NCBI RefSeq assembly: GCF_002810445.1
Contig: NZ_NEXS01000001.1
Span: 124,001 to 188,000 of the forward strand
Direction of reading: 5' to 3'
Source of the DNA: Advenella sp. S44
Lineage (GTDB): Bacteria > Pseudomonadota > Gammaproteobacteria > Burkholderiales > Burkholderiaceae_B
DNA length: 64,000 nucleotides
Both the position numbers and the translations under genes were made by a program. Numbering within the stretch: the stretch's first letter is position 1; every line of letters starts with the position of its first letter. The notes beneath the pieces are model-generated. The model ran no database searches and was not told the DNA's origin. It was given only the letters and a program-made list of their open reading frames with translations. Of this stretch, positions 1-10,006 are shown piece by piece.

Positions 1-170
1 CTGGTCAGGCCCAGGCCCGCACTGACCGCAGACAGGATAAAACCCAGAATCAGCAGGTCGAATCCATCCAGCGCATAACCGATGGATGAAGCCCAGATGG
101 CTTTTCTGGCATTTTTTTGATAGTCACGTTCTGCGGGCGCAGCAAGACCTGACACAGACGAAGCACGCAT
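1..170 (-). CDS. MFS transporter, N-terminal fragment (runs off the window)
   Basis: The minus strand is open from an ATG at 168-170 to the window edge and encodes 56 residues. After a polar N-terminus comes a first membrane segment with the motif GYALDGFDLLILGF, typical of helix 1 of major facilitator symporters of the sialate or aromatic-acid type, where the Asp in LDGFD is conserved. An AGGAA ribosome-binding site lies 6 bases upstream of the ATG. The substrate cannot be told from this fragment. It is the last gene read leftward and is separated from rplQ by a terminator, so it has its own promoter in the spacer. Confidence 0.75.
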   Translation of the reverse strand, partial: MRASSVSGLAAPAERDYQKNARKAIWASSIGYALDGFDLLILGFILSAVSAGLGLT

Positions 171-593
171 TGTTCGTTCCTGTTGGGGGGAAAGAAAAGG
201 GGGGGAATTTTGCAGGCCTTATTGTAGCGCGGCGGCGACTGCCATGAATCTGAAAAAATCACTTAAGCGGAAAAGAGCGCAGTTCAGAGCGAAAAGTACT
301 GTCTTTTTAGAACGGTATTTTTTTAGTCCCAGGCGGTTTTGGATTCGGCCAGCTATCAAAGGCCCATTCCACGGTACACCACGTTTGTTGCGAAAGTGTC
401 CGGCTGATTACGCGCCGCTTCGGTGCCTACTAGGAAAGGGACCGACTGCGCCACGATTTGGCGCCTATTGTTTCCGGGACTGACTGGGCCCCTTTTTTAA
501 ACTTATTGCGCAAGATCGTGTTCGATCAGCATTCTGACATACCGGGTATACGGAATACCTTTGCCTGGCACAGGTGACGGCAGGACAAAACGC
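171..593. other. Spacer between MFS gene and ribosomal terminator
   Basis: No convincing gene is seen. Short open frames here lack ribosome-binding sites and recognisable motifs. A small perfect hairpin (GCGCCA, 5-base loop, TGGCGC) lies at 448-464. The promoter of the leftward MFS gene must be in this stretch, but I cannot assign it a clear -35/-10 pair. Confidence 0.5.
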
Positions 594-625
594 AAAAAAG
601 CATCTGCCGAAACAGATGCCTTTTT
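594..625 (-). terminator. Rho-independent terminator of the ribosomal operon
   Basis: A perfect 7-bp stem GCATCTG/CAGATGC with a 6-base loop is flanked by six A on the left and five T on the right, so it can work in both directions. It lies about 90 bases past the rplQ stop and closes the spc-alpha transcript. Confidence 0.85.
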
Positions 626-713
626 GCTACCGGTGATGCAAGACCCCCGGCAAAGGAATACTACGACGCCCGCCGGTGCATGCACACCGACTGTCGACGA
701 TGGAATTTACGCC

Positions 714-1103
714 TTACTCGGCGTCAACCACTTCGTCGGCAACTTCAGGACGGTCAACCAGTTCCATAAATGCCATTGGCGCATTGTCGCCCTGACGGAA
801 ACCCATTTTCAGAACGCGGGTGTAACCACCGTTACGCTCTTTATAGCGAGGACCGATTTCGGCAAACAGTTTAACCACAGCATCGCGGTCGCGCAGACGG
901 GCGAATGCCAGGCGTTTGTTGGCCAGGGTCGGCTCTTTGGCCAAGGTGATAAGGGGCTCGATGACACGGCGCAGCTCTTTGGCTTTAGGCAATGTCGTTT
1001 TGATCGCTTCGTGCTGAATCAGAGAGACAGACATGTTGCGGAACATCGCCAGGCGATGGCTGCTGGTACGGTTCAGCTTACGTAGACCACTACGGTGACG
1101 CAT
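714..1103 (-). CDS. rplQ: 50S ribosomal protein L17
   Basis: The 129-residue product starts [20 protein letters not shown], the hallmark N-terminus of bacterial L17, and continues with the conserved [20 protein letters not shown] stretch. The length matches the family. L17 binds 23S rRNA near the exit-tunnel side of the large subunit. It is the last gene of the alpha operon, as in most proteobacteria, but is separated from rpoA by 259 bases, far more than the short gap in Escherichia coli. Confidence 0.98.
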   Translation of the reverse strand: MRHRSGLRKLNRTSSHRLAMFRNMSVSLIQHEAIKTTLPKAKELRRVIEPLITLAKEPTLANKRLAFARLRDRDAVVKLFAEIGPRYKERNGGYTRVLKMGFRQGDNAPMAFMELVDRPEVADEVVDAE

Positions 1104-1362
1104 GATAATTTCCTTTGAATCTAAGTTAAAGACGGCTTATGCCATCTGTTTGACCGGTTCTTCTATCCTGCCATGACAGTTGTCATAACTGGCGGTCCGG
1201 TTGGTATAGGAACAGAATCGGAATACCCTATTTGAAATAGGATAAACCCGAAACCATCCGGTTCTTTTGGTCCCTTGCAGGAACCGGCAATTTTACAGCA
1301 AATACAAACTCAAGCTCATGTTGGCGGCAGCGTTTGAGATCTGCCGCCAACAGTATTGAACC
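1104..1362 (-). other. Palindrome-rich spacer between rpoA and rplQ
   Basis: This 259-base spacer has no gene but several inverted repeats: ATGACA-gt-TGTCAT at 1173-1186, CCTATTT-g-AAATAGG at 1228-1242, CCGGTTC/GAACCGG with a 16-base loop at 1258-1287, and a perfect 10-bp stem at 1321-1350. They may fold the rpoA-rplQ mRNA, or mark a processing or promoter region for rplQ. Confidence 0.6.
1321..1350 (-). promoter_or_regulatory. Hairpin just downstream of rpoA
   Basis: TTGGCGGCAG and CTGCCGCCAA form a perfect 10-bp stem around a 10-base loop, starting 13 bases after the rpoA stop. No T-run follows in the direction of transcription, so it looks like an mRNA 3'-end stabiliser or processing signal rather than a classic intrinsic terminator. 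Confidence 0.6.
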
Positions 1363-2346
1363 TTAAGGACGCTCAAGTCCCAGTGGCGGCCAGCTTTCCA
1401 GCTTCATGCCCAGAGTCAAGCCGCGTGCAGCCAGTACTTCCTTGATTTCATTCAAGGATTTACGGCCCAGGTTAGGTGTTTTGAGCAGCTCGTTTTCTGT
1501 ACGCTGGATCAAATCACCAATGTAATAGATATTTTCTGCCTTGAGGCAGTTGGCCGAGCGAACGGTCAGTTCGAGATCGTCAACAGGACGCAGCAGGACA
1601 GGGTCGATTTGCGGTACGCCGCGCACCGGTGTTTCAAACGTATCGCTGGCGCCTTCCAGTGCAGCAAAGACGGAAATCTGGTCCATCAGGATGCGGGCAG
1701 ACTGACGCACGGCTTCTTCAGGAGAAATCACGCCGTTGGTTTCGATATCCAGAATCAGCTTGTCCAGGTCGGTACGCTGTTCAACACGGGCGCTTTCGAC
1801 AGCGTAGCTGACGCGGCGGACCGGGCTGAAAGACGCATCCATCTGGATACGGCCGATGGTGTGTGAACGCTCATCGCTCAGTGCGCGCATATTGCCGGCG
1901 ACATACCCACGACCCTGCTCGATCTTGATTTGCATCTCAAGCTTGCCGTTATCTGTCAGCGTGGCAATCACGTGATTCGGATTGATGATTTCTACGTCAT
2001 GAGGCAGATCAATATCGCTGGCCAGTACCGGGCCAGAGCCGGATTTACGCAGCGTGACTGTCACTTCTTCACGATTGTTCAGTTTGAATACAATGCCCTT
2101 CAGGTTCAGAACGATGTCTACGACATCTTCACGCACGCCTGTCAGCGTAGAGTACTCGTGAACCACACCTGTGATCTGCACTTCGGTTGGCGCAAAGCCT
2201 GTCATGGAAGACAGCAGAATGCGACGCAGCGCGTTGCCCAGTGTGTGGCCATAACCACGTTCAAACGGTTCCATAACCACTTTGGCGTGGTTCTCGGTAA
2301 CCGGTGTCACTTCAATGGAACGGGGTTTCAAAAAACCTTGAGACAT
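1363..2346 (-). CDS. rpoA: DNA-directed RNA polymerase alpha subunit
   Basis: The 327-residue product is full length for alpha. The N-terminal dimerisation and assembly domain (about 1-235) contains [20 protein letters not shown], the signature of alpha helix 1. A linker leads to the C-terminal domain (about 250-315), with [19 protein letters not shown] and the helix-hairpin-helix stretch [16 protein letters not shown] that binds UP-element DNA and activators. It follows rpsD in the alpha operon, after a 131-base spacer that contains a terminator-like hairpin, so its supply may be tuned separately from the ribosomal proteins. Confidence 0.99.
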   Translation of the reverse strand: MSQGFLKPRSIEVTPVTENHAKVVMEPFERGYGHTLGNALRRILLSSMTGFAPTEVQITGVVHEYSTLTGVREDVVDIVLNLKGIVFKLNNREEVTVTLRKSGSGPVLASDIDLPHDVEIINPNHVIATLTDNGKLEMQIKIEQGRGYVAGNMRALSDERSHTIGRIQMDASFSPVRRVSYAVESARVEQRTDLDKLILDIETNGVISPEEAVRQSARILMDQISVFAALEGASDTFETPVRGVPQIDPVLLRPVDDLELTVRSANCLKAENIYYIGDLIQRTENELLKTPNLGRKSLNEIKEVLAARGLTLGMKLESWPPLGLERP

Positions 2347-2437
2347 AACTCTGTGTCCTTTTCAATACCCTCGGCTCGTTACACCGATAAGGCTGATGGA
2401 TAAGATAAATATTGCTTGGATAAAACCGGGATTGCAA

Positions 2438-2468
2438 AAAACAGGAAACCGTCACGGTTTCCTGTTTT
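2438..2468 (-). terminator. Terminator-like hairpin between rpsD and rpoA
   Basis: A perfect 14-bp inverted repeat (AAAACAGGAAACCG / CGGTTTCCTGTTTT) has a 3-base loop, and in the direction of transcription it is followed by TTTTTTGC. It begins 9 bases after the rpsD stop. The structure is that of an intrinsic terminator, although rpoA and rplQ continue downstream on the same strand, so it is probably a partial terminator or attenuator. Confidence 0.75.
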
Positions 2469-2477
2469 CATCACGCA

Positions 2478-3101
2478 TTAACGTGAGTACAGCTCGACGA
2501 TCATGGATTCGTTGATATCACGAGCGACATCAGCGCGATCCGGAGCCTGTTTGAACGTACCAGTCAGTTTGCTGGTGTCCACTTCGACCCACTGCGGCAG
2601 ACCGTTGCCGGATGCCAGATCCATAGACTCTTTGATACGAGCCTGTGTTTTGGATTTCTCACGAACAGAGACAACATCACCGCTGCTAACCAGCATAGAT
2701 GGAATGTCTGCCTTGTGGCCATTCAGTTCGATTGCACCGTGGGCAACCAGCTGACGGGCTTCTGCGCGTGTAGAACCGTAACCCATACGGTACACGACGT
2801 TGTCCAGACGTGACTCCAGCAACTGAATCAGGGTCTCGCCAGTGTTGCCACGGCGACGCTCAGCTTCAGCGAAGTATTTACGGAATTGCTTTTCAAGCAC
2901 ACCGTACATACGTTTCAGTTTTTGCTTCTCACGCAATTGCAGGCCGTAGTCTGAAGTACGGGCACCGGAGGTGCGGCCGTGCTGACCAGGTTTGGAATCA
3001 AGCTTGCATTTGGAGTCAAGTGAACGACGTGCGCTCTTCAGGAACAGATCAATGCCTTCGCGACGCGAAAGTTTGCATTTTGGTCCAGTATATCGTGCCA
3101 T
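2478..3101 (-). CDS. rpsD: 30S ribosomal protein S4
   Basis: The 207-residue product begins [20 protein letters not shown], diagnostic of S4. The S4 RNA-binding domain spans about residues 95-160, with [25 protein letters not shown]4 is a primary 16S rRNA binder and nucleates small-subunit assembly; in enterobacteria it also represses the alpha operon at its leader. It lies 17 bases after rpsK. The hairpin directly after its stop separates it from rpoA. Confidence 0.99.
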   Translation of the reverse strand: MARYTGPKCKLSRREGIDLFLKSARRSLDSKCKLDSKPGQHGRTSGARTSDYGLQLREKQKLKRMYGVLEKQFRKYFAEAERRRGNTGETLIQLLESRLDNVVYRMGYGSTRAEARQLVAHGAIELNGHKADIPSMLVSSGDVVSVREKSKTQARIKESMDLASGNGLPQWVEVDTSKLTGTFKQAPDRADVARDINESMIVELYSR

Positions 3102-3118
3102 TATTTTCCCTTGCTAAA

Positions 3119-3517
3119 TTAAATACGACGACGTTTAGGAGGGCGGCAACCGTTATGCGGGACTGGCGTGATGTCTGAGATACTGGAGATTTTGATACCC
3201 AGTGCATTCAATGCACGCACTGAAGATTCACGACCAGGACCTGGGCCCTTGATACGTACTTCCAGTGTTTTGATACCATATTCCAATGCTACACGGCCCG
3301 CTGACTCGGCTGCAACCTGCGCTGCAAAAGGCGTCGATTTACGTGAGCCCTTAAAGCCCGCGCCACCCGACGTCGCCCATGACAAGGCATTGCCTTGACG
3401 GTCAGTAATAGTGATGATTGTATTGTTGAAAGACGCATGAACGTGTGCAATACCGTCCGATACGACCTTTCTGATTTTTTTGCGTGCGCGTGCAGCGCCG
3501 CCAGAAGCTTTCGCCAT
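3119..3517 (-). CDS. rpsK: 30S ribosomal protein S11
   Basis: The 132-residue product has the lysine- and arginine-rich N-terminus of S11, the core [23 protein letters not shown] and the conserved end [19 protein letters not shown]11 sits on the platform of the small subunit near the E site. It is 12 bases downstream of rpsM within the alpha gene group, and length and order match other betaproteobacteria. Confidence 0.99.
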   Translation of the reverse strand: MAKASGGAARARKKIRKVVSDGIAHVHASFNNTIITITDRQGNALSWATSGGAGFKGSRKSTPFAAQVAAESAGRVALEYGIKTLEVRIKGPGPGRESSVRALNALGIKISSISDITPVPHNGCRPPKRRRI

Positions 3518-3529
3518 AATCTACCCCGA

Positions 3530-3895
3530 TTATTTCTTCAGTGATTGTGCTGAACGACGTGGGCCCTTGCGTGTACGTGCGTTTGTACGTGTGCGCTGGC
3601 CGCGAACGGGCAGACCACGTTTGTGACGCAGACCACGGTAGGTACCCAGGTCAATCAGACGTTTAATCGAAAGTTGTACTTCACGACGCAAATCACCCTC
3701 GACTGTGAACAAACCAATCTGTTCACGGATTTTTTCGAGTTCTGCATCTGTCAGGTCTTTCACTTTCTTGTCAAAGGCCACACCGGCTGATTCGCAGATT
3801 TTGCGAGAGCGAGTGCGTCCGATGCCAAAAATAGCGGTCAGACCGATTTCAGCATGCTGATGCGGCGGAATGTTAATGCCAGCTATACGGGCCAT
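3530..3895 (-). CDS. rpsM: 30S ribosomal protein S13
   Basis: The 121-residue product starts [21 protein letters not shown] and contains the helix-two-turn-helix [16 protein letters not shown] and the basic tail [20 protein letters not shown] that reaches the P-site tRNA. It contacts 16S rRNA in the head and forms bridges to the large subunit. It follows rpmJ at a 31-base gap, the usual start of the alpha group. Confidence 0.99.
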   Translation of the reverse strand: MARIAGINIPPHQHAEIGLTAIFGIGRTRSRKICESAGVAFDKKVKDLTDAELEKIREQIGLFTVEGDLRREVQLSIKRLIDLGTYRGLRHKRGLPVRGQRTRTNARTRKGPRRSAQSLKK

Positions 3896-3926
3896 GTCTG
3901 TTCCTCGTTAAATCGATGCGCCGGGA

Positions 3927-4040
3927 TTAACCCTGACGCTGCTTGTGACGTGGATCTGTACAAATTACTCGTACAACTCCGTGTCGTTTAATGATCTTGC
4001 AATGACGGCAGATCTTTTTTACCGATGCCATTACCTTCAT
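3927..4040 (-). CDS. rpmJ: 50S ribosomal protein L36
   Basis: This small gene encodes 37 residues: [20 protein letters not shown], then a Val-rich turn, then [11 protein letters not shown]. The CxxC...C....H set (Cys11, Cys14, Cys27, His32) is the zinc ribbon of the C+ form of L36. It lies between infA and rpsM, the standard place for it. Its start is fixed by the MKV(M)ASVKK consensus and by a short gap to infA. Confidence 0.97.
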   Translation of the reverse strand: MKVMASVKKICRHCKIIKRHGVVRVICTDPRHKQRQG

Positions 4041-4065
4041 GGTTGACTCCTAGTTTTGTTTCCAC

Positions 4066-4284
4066 TTATTTAGAGCGGAAGACGATTCTTGCGCGTGAAA
4101 GGTCATAGGGCGTGAGTTCCACGGTTACCTTGTCACCCGGAAGAATCCGAATATAGTGCATTCGCATCTTGCCGGATATGTGGCCAAGAACCACATGTCC
4201 GTTTTCGAGCTTTACACGAAATGTTGCGTTCGGGAGGTTCTCGACAACCTCACCCTGCATTTGTATGACGTCATCCTTGGCCAT
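4066..4284 (-). CDS. infA: Translation initiation factor IF-1
   Basis: The 72-residue product begins [20 protein letters not shown] and has the S1-like OB fold with [20 protein letters not shown]. This is the usual full length of IF-1, which occupies the ribosomal A site during initiation. The gene starts 3 bases after the secY stop, so translation is probably coupled. Placing infA between secY and rpmJ is typical for this lineage and unlike E. coli, where infA lies elsewhere. Confidence 0.98.
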   Translation of the reverse strand: MAKDDVIQMQGEVVENLPNATFRVKLENGHVVLGHISGKMRMHYIRILPGDKVTVELTPYDLSRARIVFRSK

Positions 4285-4287
4285 GAT

Positions 4288-5622
4288 CTATCTCATAGGT
4301 AAGCTCGAACCCTTAAAACTTGTCTTCTTGAGCAGCGAATCATACTGGTGGGACATCATATAGGCCTGTACCTGCGCCATGAAGTCCATAGTTACCACCA
4401 CGATAATCAACAGCGAAGTGCCGCCAAAATAAAACGGTACGTTCTGCCACTGCATTCGAAGGAATTCGGGAACCAGACACACCAATGTGATGTAAATGGC
4501 ACCAACCAGTGTCAGGCGCATCAAAATTTTGTCGATGTATTTTGATGTCTGCAGCCCCGGACGAATACCCGGAACAAATGCGCCGCTTTTCTTCAGATTG
4601 TCTGCTGTTTCCCGACTGTTAAATACCAGCGCAGTATAGAAAAAGCAGAAAAACACAATCAAGGCGGTGAATACCGTCACATACAACGGCTGACCAGGCT
4701 GCAATGCTGCTGCCGTGTCGCTTAACCAGCGCATGTTACTTGACTGCGAAAACCAGCTGGCAATGGTTGCCGGAAACAGGATGATGGATGAAGCAAAAAT
4801 GGGAGGAATCACACCTGCCATATTCAGCTTCAGGGGCAGATGCGAGCTCTGACCGCCATAAACCTTGTTGCCGACCTGACGCTTGGCGTAGTTCACCGTA
4901 ATCCGGCGTTGACCACGCTCAACAAACACCACCAGCGCTGTAATCGCTACCACCAGCACCAGAATAAACAGTGCGGACACCGTTCCGATCTGATTCTGGC
5001 TGACCAGCTCGAACATGCTTGCCAGAGCGGTTGGCAGACCGGCCACAATACCTGCAAAAATCAGGATTGAAATACCATTGCCAAGACCGCGCTCGGTAAT
5101 CTGCTCACCCAGCCACATCACGAACATGGTTCCGGTTACCAGGGTGACCACAGTCGTGAAAACGAACATGGCGCCAGGTGAATTGACCAGATCCGGCTGA
5201 GCCTGCAGCGTGGCGGCAATACCAAAGGATTGCGCCAGTGCGAGCACGACCGTGCCGTAGCGTGTGTACTGGGTAATCTTGCGCCGGCCAGCCTCGCCCT
5301 CTTTCTTGATCGCTTCAAGAGAAGGCACAACGGAGCTGACCAGTTGCATGATGATCGATGCCGAAATATACGGCATGATCCCCAGAGCAAATACCGAGAA
5401 GCGCGACAGCGCGCCACCCGAGAACATGTTAAAGAGGCCCAGAATCCCGCCTGACTGTGAATTGAACAGCTGGCGCATGGCGTCGGGATTAATACCCGGC
5501 ACCGGAATATGCGTACCCAGCCGATACACGACCAGAGCGAGAATCAGGAACACAAGACGCTGCCTGAGGTCGCCGTATTTTTTACCGCTACCTGCTTTTC
5601 CTGCTGCCTGTGCTTTAGCCAC
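4288..5622 (-). CDS. secY: Protein translocase subunit SecY
   Basis: The 444-residue inner-membrane protein has ten predicted helices and the SecY signatures [18 protein letters not shown] at helix 1, [26 protein letters not shown] (plug and helix 2) and [14 protein letters not shown] in the cytosolic loop. It forms the SecYEG pore for export and membrane insertion. It starts 11 bases after rplO, as in the classic spc operon. Length and motifs are normal. Confidence 0.99.
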   Translation of the reverse strand: MAKAQAAGKAGSGKKYGDLRQRLVFLILALVVYRLGTHIPVPGINPDAMRQLFNSQSGGILGLFNMFSGGALSRFSVFALGIMPYISASIIMQLVSSVVPSLEAIKKEGEAGRRKITQYTRYGTVVLALAQSFGIAATLQAQPDLVNSPGAMFVFTTVVTLVTGTMFVMWLGEQITERGLGNGISILIFAGIVAGLPTALASMFELVSQNQIGTVSALFILVLVVAITALVVFVERGQRRITVNYAKRQVGNKVYGGQSSHLPLKLNMAGVIPPIFASSIILFPATIASWFSQSSNMRWLSDTAAALQPGQPLYVTVFTALIVFFCFFYTALVFNSRETADNLKKSGAFVPGIRPGLQTSKYIDKILMRLTLVGAIYITLVCLVPEFLRMQWQNVPFYFGGTSLLIIVVVTMDFMAQVQAYMMSHQYDSLLKKTSFKGSSLPMR

Positions 5623-5633
5623 TTTTGCCCCTT

Positions 5634-6077
5634 TTACTCAGCGAGTGAACCACCAGCGGCTTCGATCGCTGCGCGGGCACCGGCTGTTGCTGTCAGGCCT
5701 TTTACGGATACTTTGCGGGAAAGCTCACCAGACTTGATGACTTTCACGTAACGTACCTGCTGACCAATAAAACCTTGCTGCTTGAGCACCTGAACGTCGA
5801 CCTCGTCGCCTGTCAGCTTCTGCAGATCAGACAAACGTACTTCTGCATGCAGGTGCTGACCCAGAGGCGTAAAGCCGCGTTTTGGCAAACGACGTTGCAG
5901 GGGCATCTGACCACCCTCGAAGCCGACTTTATGAAAGCCGCCTGAGCGTGATTTCTGACCTTTGTGTCCACGGCCGGCGGTTTTACCAAAGCCTGAACCA
6001 ATGCCGCGACCTACACGACGCTTGGTGTGCTTGCTACCTTCAGCGGGGGACAATGAGTTGAGTTGCATTTCGGACAT
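5634..6077 (-). CDS. rplO: 50S ribosomal protein L15
   Basis: The 147-residue product has the glycine-rich basic N-terminal extension [20 protein letters not shown] found in all bacterial L15 proteins, which threads into 23S rRNA, followed by the compact C-terminal domain with [18 protein letters not shown]. It lies between rpmD (22-base gap) and secY (11-base gap). Confidence 0.98.
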   Translation of the reverse strand: MSEMQLNSLSPAEGSKHTKRRVGRGIGSGFGKTAGRGHKGQKSRSGGFHKVGFEGGQMPLQRRLPKRGFTPLGQHLHAEVRLSDLQKLTGDEVDVQVLKQQGFIGQQVRYVKVIKSGELSRKVSVKGLTATAGARAAIEAAGGSLAE

Positions 6078-6099
6078 CTCTATTCCTTTACGATAGGCT

Positions 6100-6291
6100 T
6101 CAGGCTTCCGAAACGGACACGAGATAATCGACTGTGCGAATCATCCCGCGAACTTCCGGTGTATCCACCAGCACACGGCTGCTGTTTACTTTACCCAAAC
6201 CCAAACCGCGCACTGTATCGCGGTGACTTTGTTTGGTGCCGATAACGGACCGAACAAGCGTGACTTTAATTTGCTTCTTCTGTGCCATCAT
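6100..6291 (-). CDS. rpmD: 50S ribosomal protein L30
   Basis: The 63-residue product has the small L30 fold: [21 protein letters not shown], then the conserved [21 protein letters not shown]. It starts at the base directly adjacent to the rpsE stop codon, so no spacer exists and translation is likely coupled. Length is normal for bacterial L30. Confidence 0.97.
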   Translation of the reverse strand: MMAQKKQIKVTLVRSVIGTKQSHRDTVRGLGLGKVNSSRVLVDTPEVRGMIRTVDYLVSVSEA

Positions 6292-6813
6292 TTACCCCAG
6301 AATCTCTTCGACGGACTTGCCGCGCTTGGCTGCCACCTCGGACGGTGTCAGGCAGGCGTTCAGACCGTTCAGTGTTGCGCGTACCAGGTTGTACGGATTG
6401 CTTGAACCCAGGCTCTTGGCAACCACGTTACGTACACCCATCACTTCGAAGATGGCGCGCATTGGACCGCCGGCGATCACCCCGGTACCTTCGGCAGCCG
6501 GTGAAATCAGAACGGTAGATGCGCCATGCTTACCCACGACGGTGTGGTGCAGTGTACCGTCATTCAGGGCAACACGAACCATGCCGCGACGGGCCTGTTC
6601 CATTGCTTTCTGAACTGCGACGGGCACTTCGCGTGCTTTACCTTTACCCATGCCGATGCGGCCATCGCCATCACCAACGACTGTCAGCGCTGCGAAGCTC
6701 ATTGTGCGACCACCTTTAACAACCTTGGTCACACGATTAACCGCAATCATCTTCTCGCGAAAACCGTCATCGCGTTCTTGCTCAGGGGCGTTTTTGCCTT
6801 GTGCTTTTGCCAT
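6292..6813 (-). CDS. rpsE: 30S ribosomal protein S5
   Basis: The 173-residue product has an N-terminal double-stranded-RNA-binding-like domain with [26 protein letters not shown], where the GxxxxF loop contacts 16S rRNA, and the second domain with the [19 protein letters not shown] stretch. S5 affects decoding accuracy at the mRNA entry channel. It sits 15 bases after rplR and abuts rpmD. Confidence 0.99.
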   Translation of the reverse strand: MAKAQGKNAPEQERDDGFREKMIAVNRVTKVVKGGRTMSFAALTVVGDGDGRIGMGKGKAREVPVAVQKAMEQARRGMVRVALNDGTLHHTVVGKHGASTVLISPAAEGTGVIAGGPMRAIFEVMGVRNVVAKSLGSSNPYNLVRATLNGLNACLTPSEVAAKRGKSVEEILG

Positions 6814-6828
6814 TTGACAATTCCTCGA

Positions 6829-7194
6829 TTAGATCTTGAGGCCGGCTTCACGCGCGGCTTCGGCCAGCGCCTTGACGCGGCCATGGTAACGGAAACCGGC
6901 ACGGTCGAATGCTACAGATTCGATACCCGCTGCCTTGGCTTTCTCGGCAACCCGTTTTCCAACAATGACGGCTGCCTCAACGTTGCCACCATTTTTCTTG
7001 CCTTCGGCCAGTTCCTTGCGGACTTCAGGCTCGAGCGTAGAAGCGGTTAACAACACCTTGTCGCCTTCCGGCGAAATAACGTTTGCGTAAATGTGAAGAT
7101 TCGAACGGTGAACTGCCAGACGGTATGTACCGAGTTCTGCAATTTTCCGACGAGTCGCCACTGCACGACGCAAACGGGATAATTTTTTGTCCAT
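6829..7194 (-). CDS. rplR: 50S ribosomal protein L18
   Basis: The 121-residue product starts [20 protein letters not shown] and carries [16 protein letters not shown] and [20 protein letters not shown], the 5S rRNA-binding consensus of L18. Its length is close to the E. coli protein. It lies 21 bases after rplF in the spc group. Confidence 0.98.
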   Translation of the reverse strand: MDKKLSRLRRAVATRRKIAELGTYRLAVHRSNLHIYANVISPEGDKVLLTASTLEPEVRKELAEGKKNGGNVEAAVIVGKRVAEKAKAAGIESVAFDRAGFRYHGRVKALAEAAREAGLKI

Positions 7195-7215
7195 GATATA
7201 TCCTTGCCTGCGCTA

Positions 7216-7749
7216 TTATTTCTTCTTGGTTTCTTTCATGACGACGCGTTCGTCAGCATAACGAACACCTTTGCCTTTGTAAGGCTCTGGTGGACGATAG
7301 GCGCGGACTTTCGCGGCAACCTGGCCAACAGCCTGCTTGTCGAAGCTCTTCAGAACGATTTCGGTCTGGGTAGGGCATTCGGCTTTCACGCTTTTTGGCA
7401 GCGGGTGCATGATGTCATGCGAGAAACCAAGTTGAAGCTTGAGTGAATCTCCCTGAACCTGGGCACGGTAACCCACGCCGATCAGATTCAGACGACGTTC
7501 GAAACCCTTGCTGACGCCGGTAACCATATTGTTTACCAGAGCACGCAGAGTGCCGGACATTTCTTTTGCGTGACGTGAATCATCAGCCACGGTGAAAGAG
7601 ATCTTGCCGTCGTCCAGCTTGAGTGCGACTTCGCCGCCCAGTTGCTGGTTCAGTTCACCCAAAGGGCCTTTAACATGAATGTTGTTGTCCGTGATGTTAA
7701 CTTCAACACCTTTAGGGACTTCAACAGGATATTTTGCTATACGTGACAT
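7216..7749 (-). CDS. rplF: 50S ribosomal protein L6
   Basis: The 177-residue product has the two repeated L6 domains, the first with [19 protein letters not shown] and the second ending in [20 protein letters not shown], the family signature near the sarcin-ricin loop contact. It lies 10 bases after rpsH. Length matches other bacterial L6 proteins. Confidence 0.99.
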   Translation of the reverse strand: MSRIAKYPVEVPKGVEVNITDNNIHVKGPLGELNQQLGGEVALKLDDGKISFTVADDSRHAKEMSGTLRALVNNMVTGVSKGFERRLNLIGVGYRAQVQGDSLKLQLGFSHDIMHPLPKSVKAECPTQTEIVLKSFDKQAVGQVAAKVRAYRPPEPYKGKGVRYADERVVMKETKKK

Positions 7750-7759
7750 ATTCTTCTCC

Positions 7760-8155
7760 TTATGCCACGTAACACAGAACTTCGCCGCCTACGCCTTCAT
7801 GACGGGCCTTGCGGTCTGTCATGACGCCACGCGAAGTGGAGACGATGGCTACACCCAGACCGTTCATCACCTGAGGGATGGCAGTACGGCCTTTGTAGAT
7901 GCGCAGTCCAGGTCGTGATACGCGGTCAATGCGTTCAATCACGGGACGTCCCGCGTAATATTTCAGTGAAATTTCAAGCTCGGGCTTGGCTTTTTCACCT
8001 TTGATTTCAAAGCTCTCGATATAACCTTCTTCTTTCAGCACGGCGGCAATAGCCACTTTCAGCTTAGAGGAGGGCATCGATACCGAGACTTTCTCGACCT
8101 GCTGCGCGTTACGGATACGCGTCAGCATATCGGCGATTGGATCGCTCATGCTCAT
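7760..8155 (-). CDS. rpsH: 30S ribosomal protein S8
   Basis: The 131-residue product begins [20 protein letters not shown] and ends with [20 protein letters not shown] and a GEVLCYVA tail, the S8 pattern for binding helix 21 of 16S rRNA. In E. coli S8 also represses the spc operon. An AGGAG lies 8-9 bases before the first ATG at 8155, which favours it over the second ATG two codons later. It follows rpsN by 11 bases. Confidence 0.98.
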   Translation of the reverse strand: MSMSDPIADMLTRIRNAQQVEKVSVSMPSSKLKVAIAAVLKEEGYIESFEIKGEKAKPELEISLKYYAGRPVIERIDRVSRPGLRIYKGRTAIPQVMNGLGVAIVSTSRGVMTDRKARHEGVGGEVLCYVA

Positions 8156-8166
8156 AATTTATTCTC

Positions 8167-8472
8167 CTACCAGCTAGCCTTGGTCATACCGGGCACTTCT
8201 CCGCGCATTGCCATCTCGCGCAGTTTGTGACGGGTCAAACCAAATTTGCTGAACACGCCACGTGGGCGTCCGGTAATAACGCAACGGTTACGCATACGGG
8301 TTGGGTTTGCATTACGCGGTAATTGCTGTAATTTCAAACGTGCGTCGTAGCGCTCTTCGTCGGATTTCGATGTGTCGTTAATGATCGCTGTCAGTGCTGC
8401 ACGTTTGGCTGCGAATTTCTCAACCAGTTTGGCGCGCTTGATATCGCGATTGATGAGTGAAAGTTTTGCCAC
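8167..8472 (-). CDS. rpsN: 30S ribosomal protein S14 (zinc-free long form)
   Basis: The 101-residue product is the long form of S14: it lacks the paired CxxC zinc ribbon of the short form and has the [20 protein letters not shown] core and the [11 protein letters not shown] end. It packs in the head of the small subunit. It lies 11 bases after rplE. Together with the zinc-type L36 nearby, it shows that this cluster mixes zinc-dependent and zinc-free forms, which is normal in proteobacteria. Confidence 0.98.
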   Translation of the reverse strand: MAKLSLINRDIKRAKLVEKFAAKRAALTAIINDTSKSDEERYDARLKLQQLPRNANPTRMRNRCVITGRPRGVFSKFGLTRHKLREMAMRGEVPGMTKASW

Positions 8473-8483
8473 GTCATCGCCCC

Positions 8484-9023
8484 TTAGTTACGAAACGGGA
8501 AGCTGAAGGCTGTTAGCAGCGCTTTGGCTTCTTCGTCTGTCTTAGCTGTGGTTGTGATACTGATATTCAGGCCCCGCAGTGCGTCGATTTTGTCGTATTC
8601 AATTTCAGGGAAAATGATTTGCTCTTTCACCCCAACGTTGTAATTACCACGACCATCGAACGCGCGACCAGAGATACCACGGAAGTCGCGTACGCGAGGC
8701 AATGCAATCGTCACCAGACGATCCAGAAACTCGTACATACGCTGACCGCGCAATGTCACCATGCAGCCGATAGGATAATTTTCACGAATTTTAAAACCGG
8801 CAATTGCCTTTTTTGTTTTCGTGACCACAGGTCTCTGACCAGAGATTTTTGTCAGGTCTGATACCGCATGCTCAATGACTTTTTTGTCAGCAACAGCCTC
8901 GGAAACGCCCATGTTCAGTGTGATCTTGGTAATGCGAGGCACTTCCATGTCACTTTTGTAACCGAACTGTTTTTTCATTTCGCCAGCAATCTTGCTGTTA
9001 TATAAATCTTGCAAACGAGCCAT
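8484..9023 (-). CDS. rplE: 50S ribosomal protein L5
   Basis: The 179-residue product starts [20 protein letters not shown] and has the L5 signature [20 protein letters not shown], which binds 5S rRNA, and the C-terminal [19 protein letters not shown]. Full length for the family. It begins only 2 bases after the rplX stop, so translational coupling is likely. Confidence 0.99.
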   Translation of the reverse strand: MARLQDLYNSKIAGEMKKQFGYKSDMEVPRITKITLNMGVSEAVADKKVIEHAVSDLTKISGQRPVVTKTKKAIAGFKIRENYPIGCMVTLRGQRMYEFLDRLVTIALPRVRDFRGISGRAFDGRGNYNVGVKEQIIFPEIEYDKIDALRGLNISITTTAKTDEEAKALLTAFSFPFRN

Positions 9024-9025
9024 GA

Positions 9026-9355
9026 TTACGCCCCTTTCGCTTTCGCGCCAACGACTTCGCCGTTAGAACGGTAAATACGGACGTTGCGTCCATCGACTTC
9101 TTTGACGCCTACACGATCACCCTTGCCAGTAGCAGGATTGAACAATGCCACATTGGAAATGTGGATAGGCATTGTTTTGTCAATGATGCCGCCTGGGTTG
9201 TTGTTCATCGGATTAGGTTTTGTGTGTTTCTTGACAACGTTCACGCCTTCAACCAGTACGTAATTAGCGTCAACACGGGCCAGTACGACACCGCGGCGCT
9301 TTTTATCACGACCGGTAAGGACGATAACCTCGTCACCTTTACGAATGTTTTCCAT
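9026..9355 (-). CDS. rplX: 50S ribosomal protein L24
   Basis: The 109-residue product starts [20 protein letters not shown], a KOW motif, and continues with [15 protein letters not shown], the conserved L24 loop at the tunnel exit. L24 nucleates large-subunit assembly. It follows rplN by 11 bases and nearly touches rplE. Confidence 0.98.
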   Translation of the reverse strand: MENIRKGDEVIVLTGRDKKRRGVVLARVDANYVLVEGVNVVKKHTKPNPMNNNPGGIIDKTMPIHISNVALFNPATGKGDRVGVKEVDGRNVRIYRSNGEVVGAKAKGA

Positions 9356-9366
9356 CTATCTGCCCC

Positions 9367-9735
9367 TTACAGCACTTCAGGTGCCAGTGACACGATTTTC
9401 ATGAAGCGCTCGGTACGCAGTTCACGCGTCACAGGCCCAAAAATACGTGTACCGATAGGTTCAAGTTTGGCGTTCAGCAGCACGGCTGCATTTCCACCAA
9501 AACGGATCAGCGAACCGTCTTTACGACGAACGCCCTTGGCGGTACGTACGACGACCGCATTATAGATTTCGCCTTTTTTGACGCGCCCGCGCGGAGCTGC
9601 ATCCTTGACAGTCACTTTGATGATGTCACCGATGGCTGCGTAACGGCGCTTTGAGCCGCCCAACACCTTGATGCACATAATACGGCGCGCACCAGTGTTA
9701 TCAGCCACGTCTAGCGTGCTTTGCATTTGGATCAT
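9367..9735 (-). CDS. rplN: 50S ribosomal protein L14
   Basis: The 122-residue product [20 protein letters not shown]...[19 protein letters not shown] is a textbook L14, which binds 23S rRNA and meets the small subunit in an intersubunit bridge. It is the first gene of the transcript seen here. The rpsQ-rpmC side of the usual S10 operon is missing upstream; instead there is a 5' leader of about 265 bases with a hairpin close to the start and a promoter around 10007-10035. Confidence 0.99.
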   Translation of the reverse strand: MIQMQSTLDVADNTGARRIMCIKVLGGSKRRYAAIGDIIKVTVKDAAPRGRVKKGEIYNAVVVRTAKGVRRKDGSLIRFGGNAAVLLNAKLEPIGTRIFGPVTRELRTERFMKIVSLAPEVL

Positions 9736-9766
9736 GATTATTCCTGTTCCAACTTAGTTACATACA

Positions 9767-9784
9767 CTGCCGGTTTCCCGGCAG
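9767..9784 (-). promoter_or_regulatory. Leader hairpin upstream of rplN
   Basis: CTGCCGG and CCGGCAG form a perfect 7-bp stem with a 4-base loop, 32 bases before the rplN start codon and inside the predicted leader mRNA. It could affect translation or termination in the leader. No ligand or ribosomal-protein mimic could be recognised by eye. Confidence 0.5.
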
Positions 9785-10006
9785 CCCGTTTGCCATTTCT
9801 GGTATCTCAACCCGTTCTTTTCCAATTGACGCCCGGTTTATTAAAACCAAGGAAAATCAGTACATTAGGCAGGGCAGCAAGCACCAGATGCTATTCATAT
9901 AACCAGTTTTGGTCCCGTCAGGCCGCGCCCGTTAGTATTGCGTGCGCCACCCTGGGTTGAAATCTGTTTAAATAGTTTCCCCGCTCGTAAACGAACGAAG
10001 TCCTCT

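Noticed and set aside
561-1085. A 174-codon plus-strand frame across the terminator and rplQ
   Set aside because: It lies opposite rplQ and runs through an intrinsic terminator; no motif.
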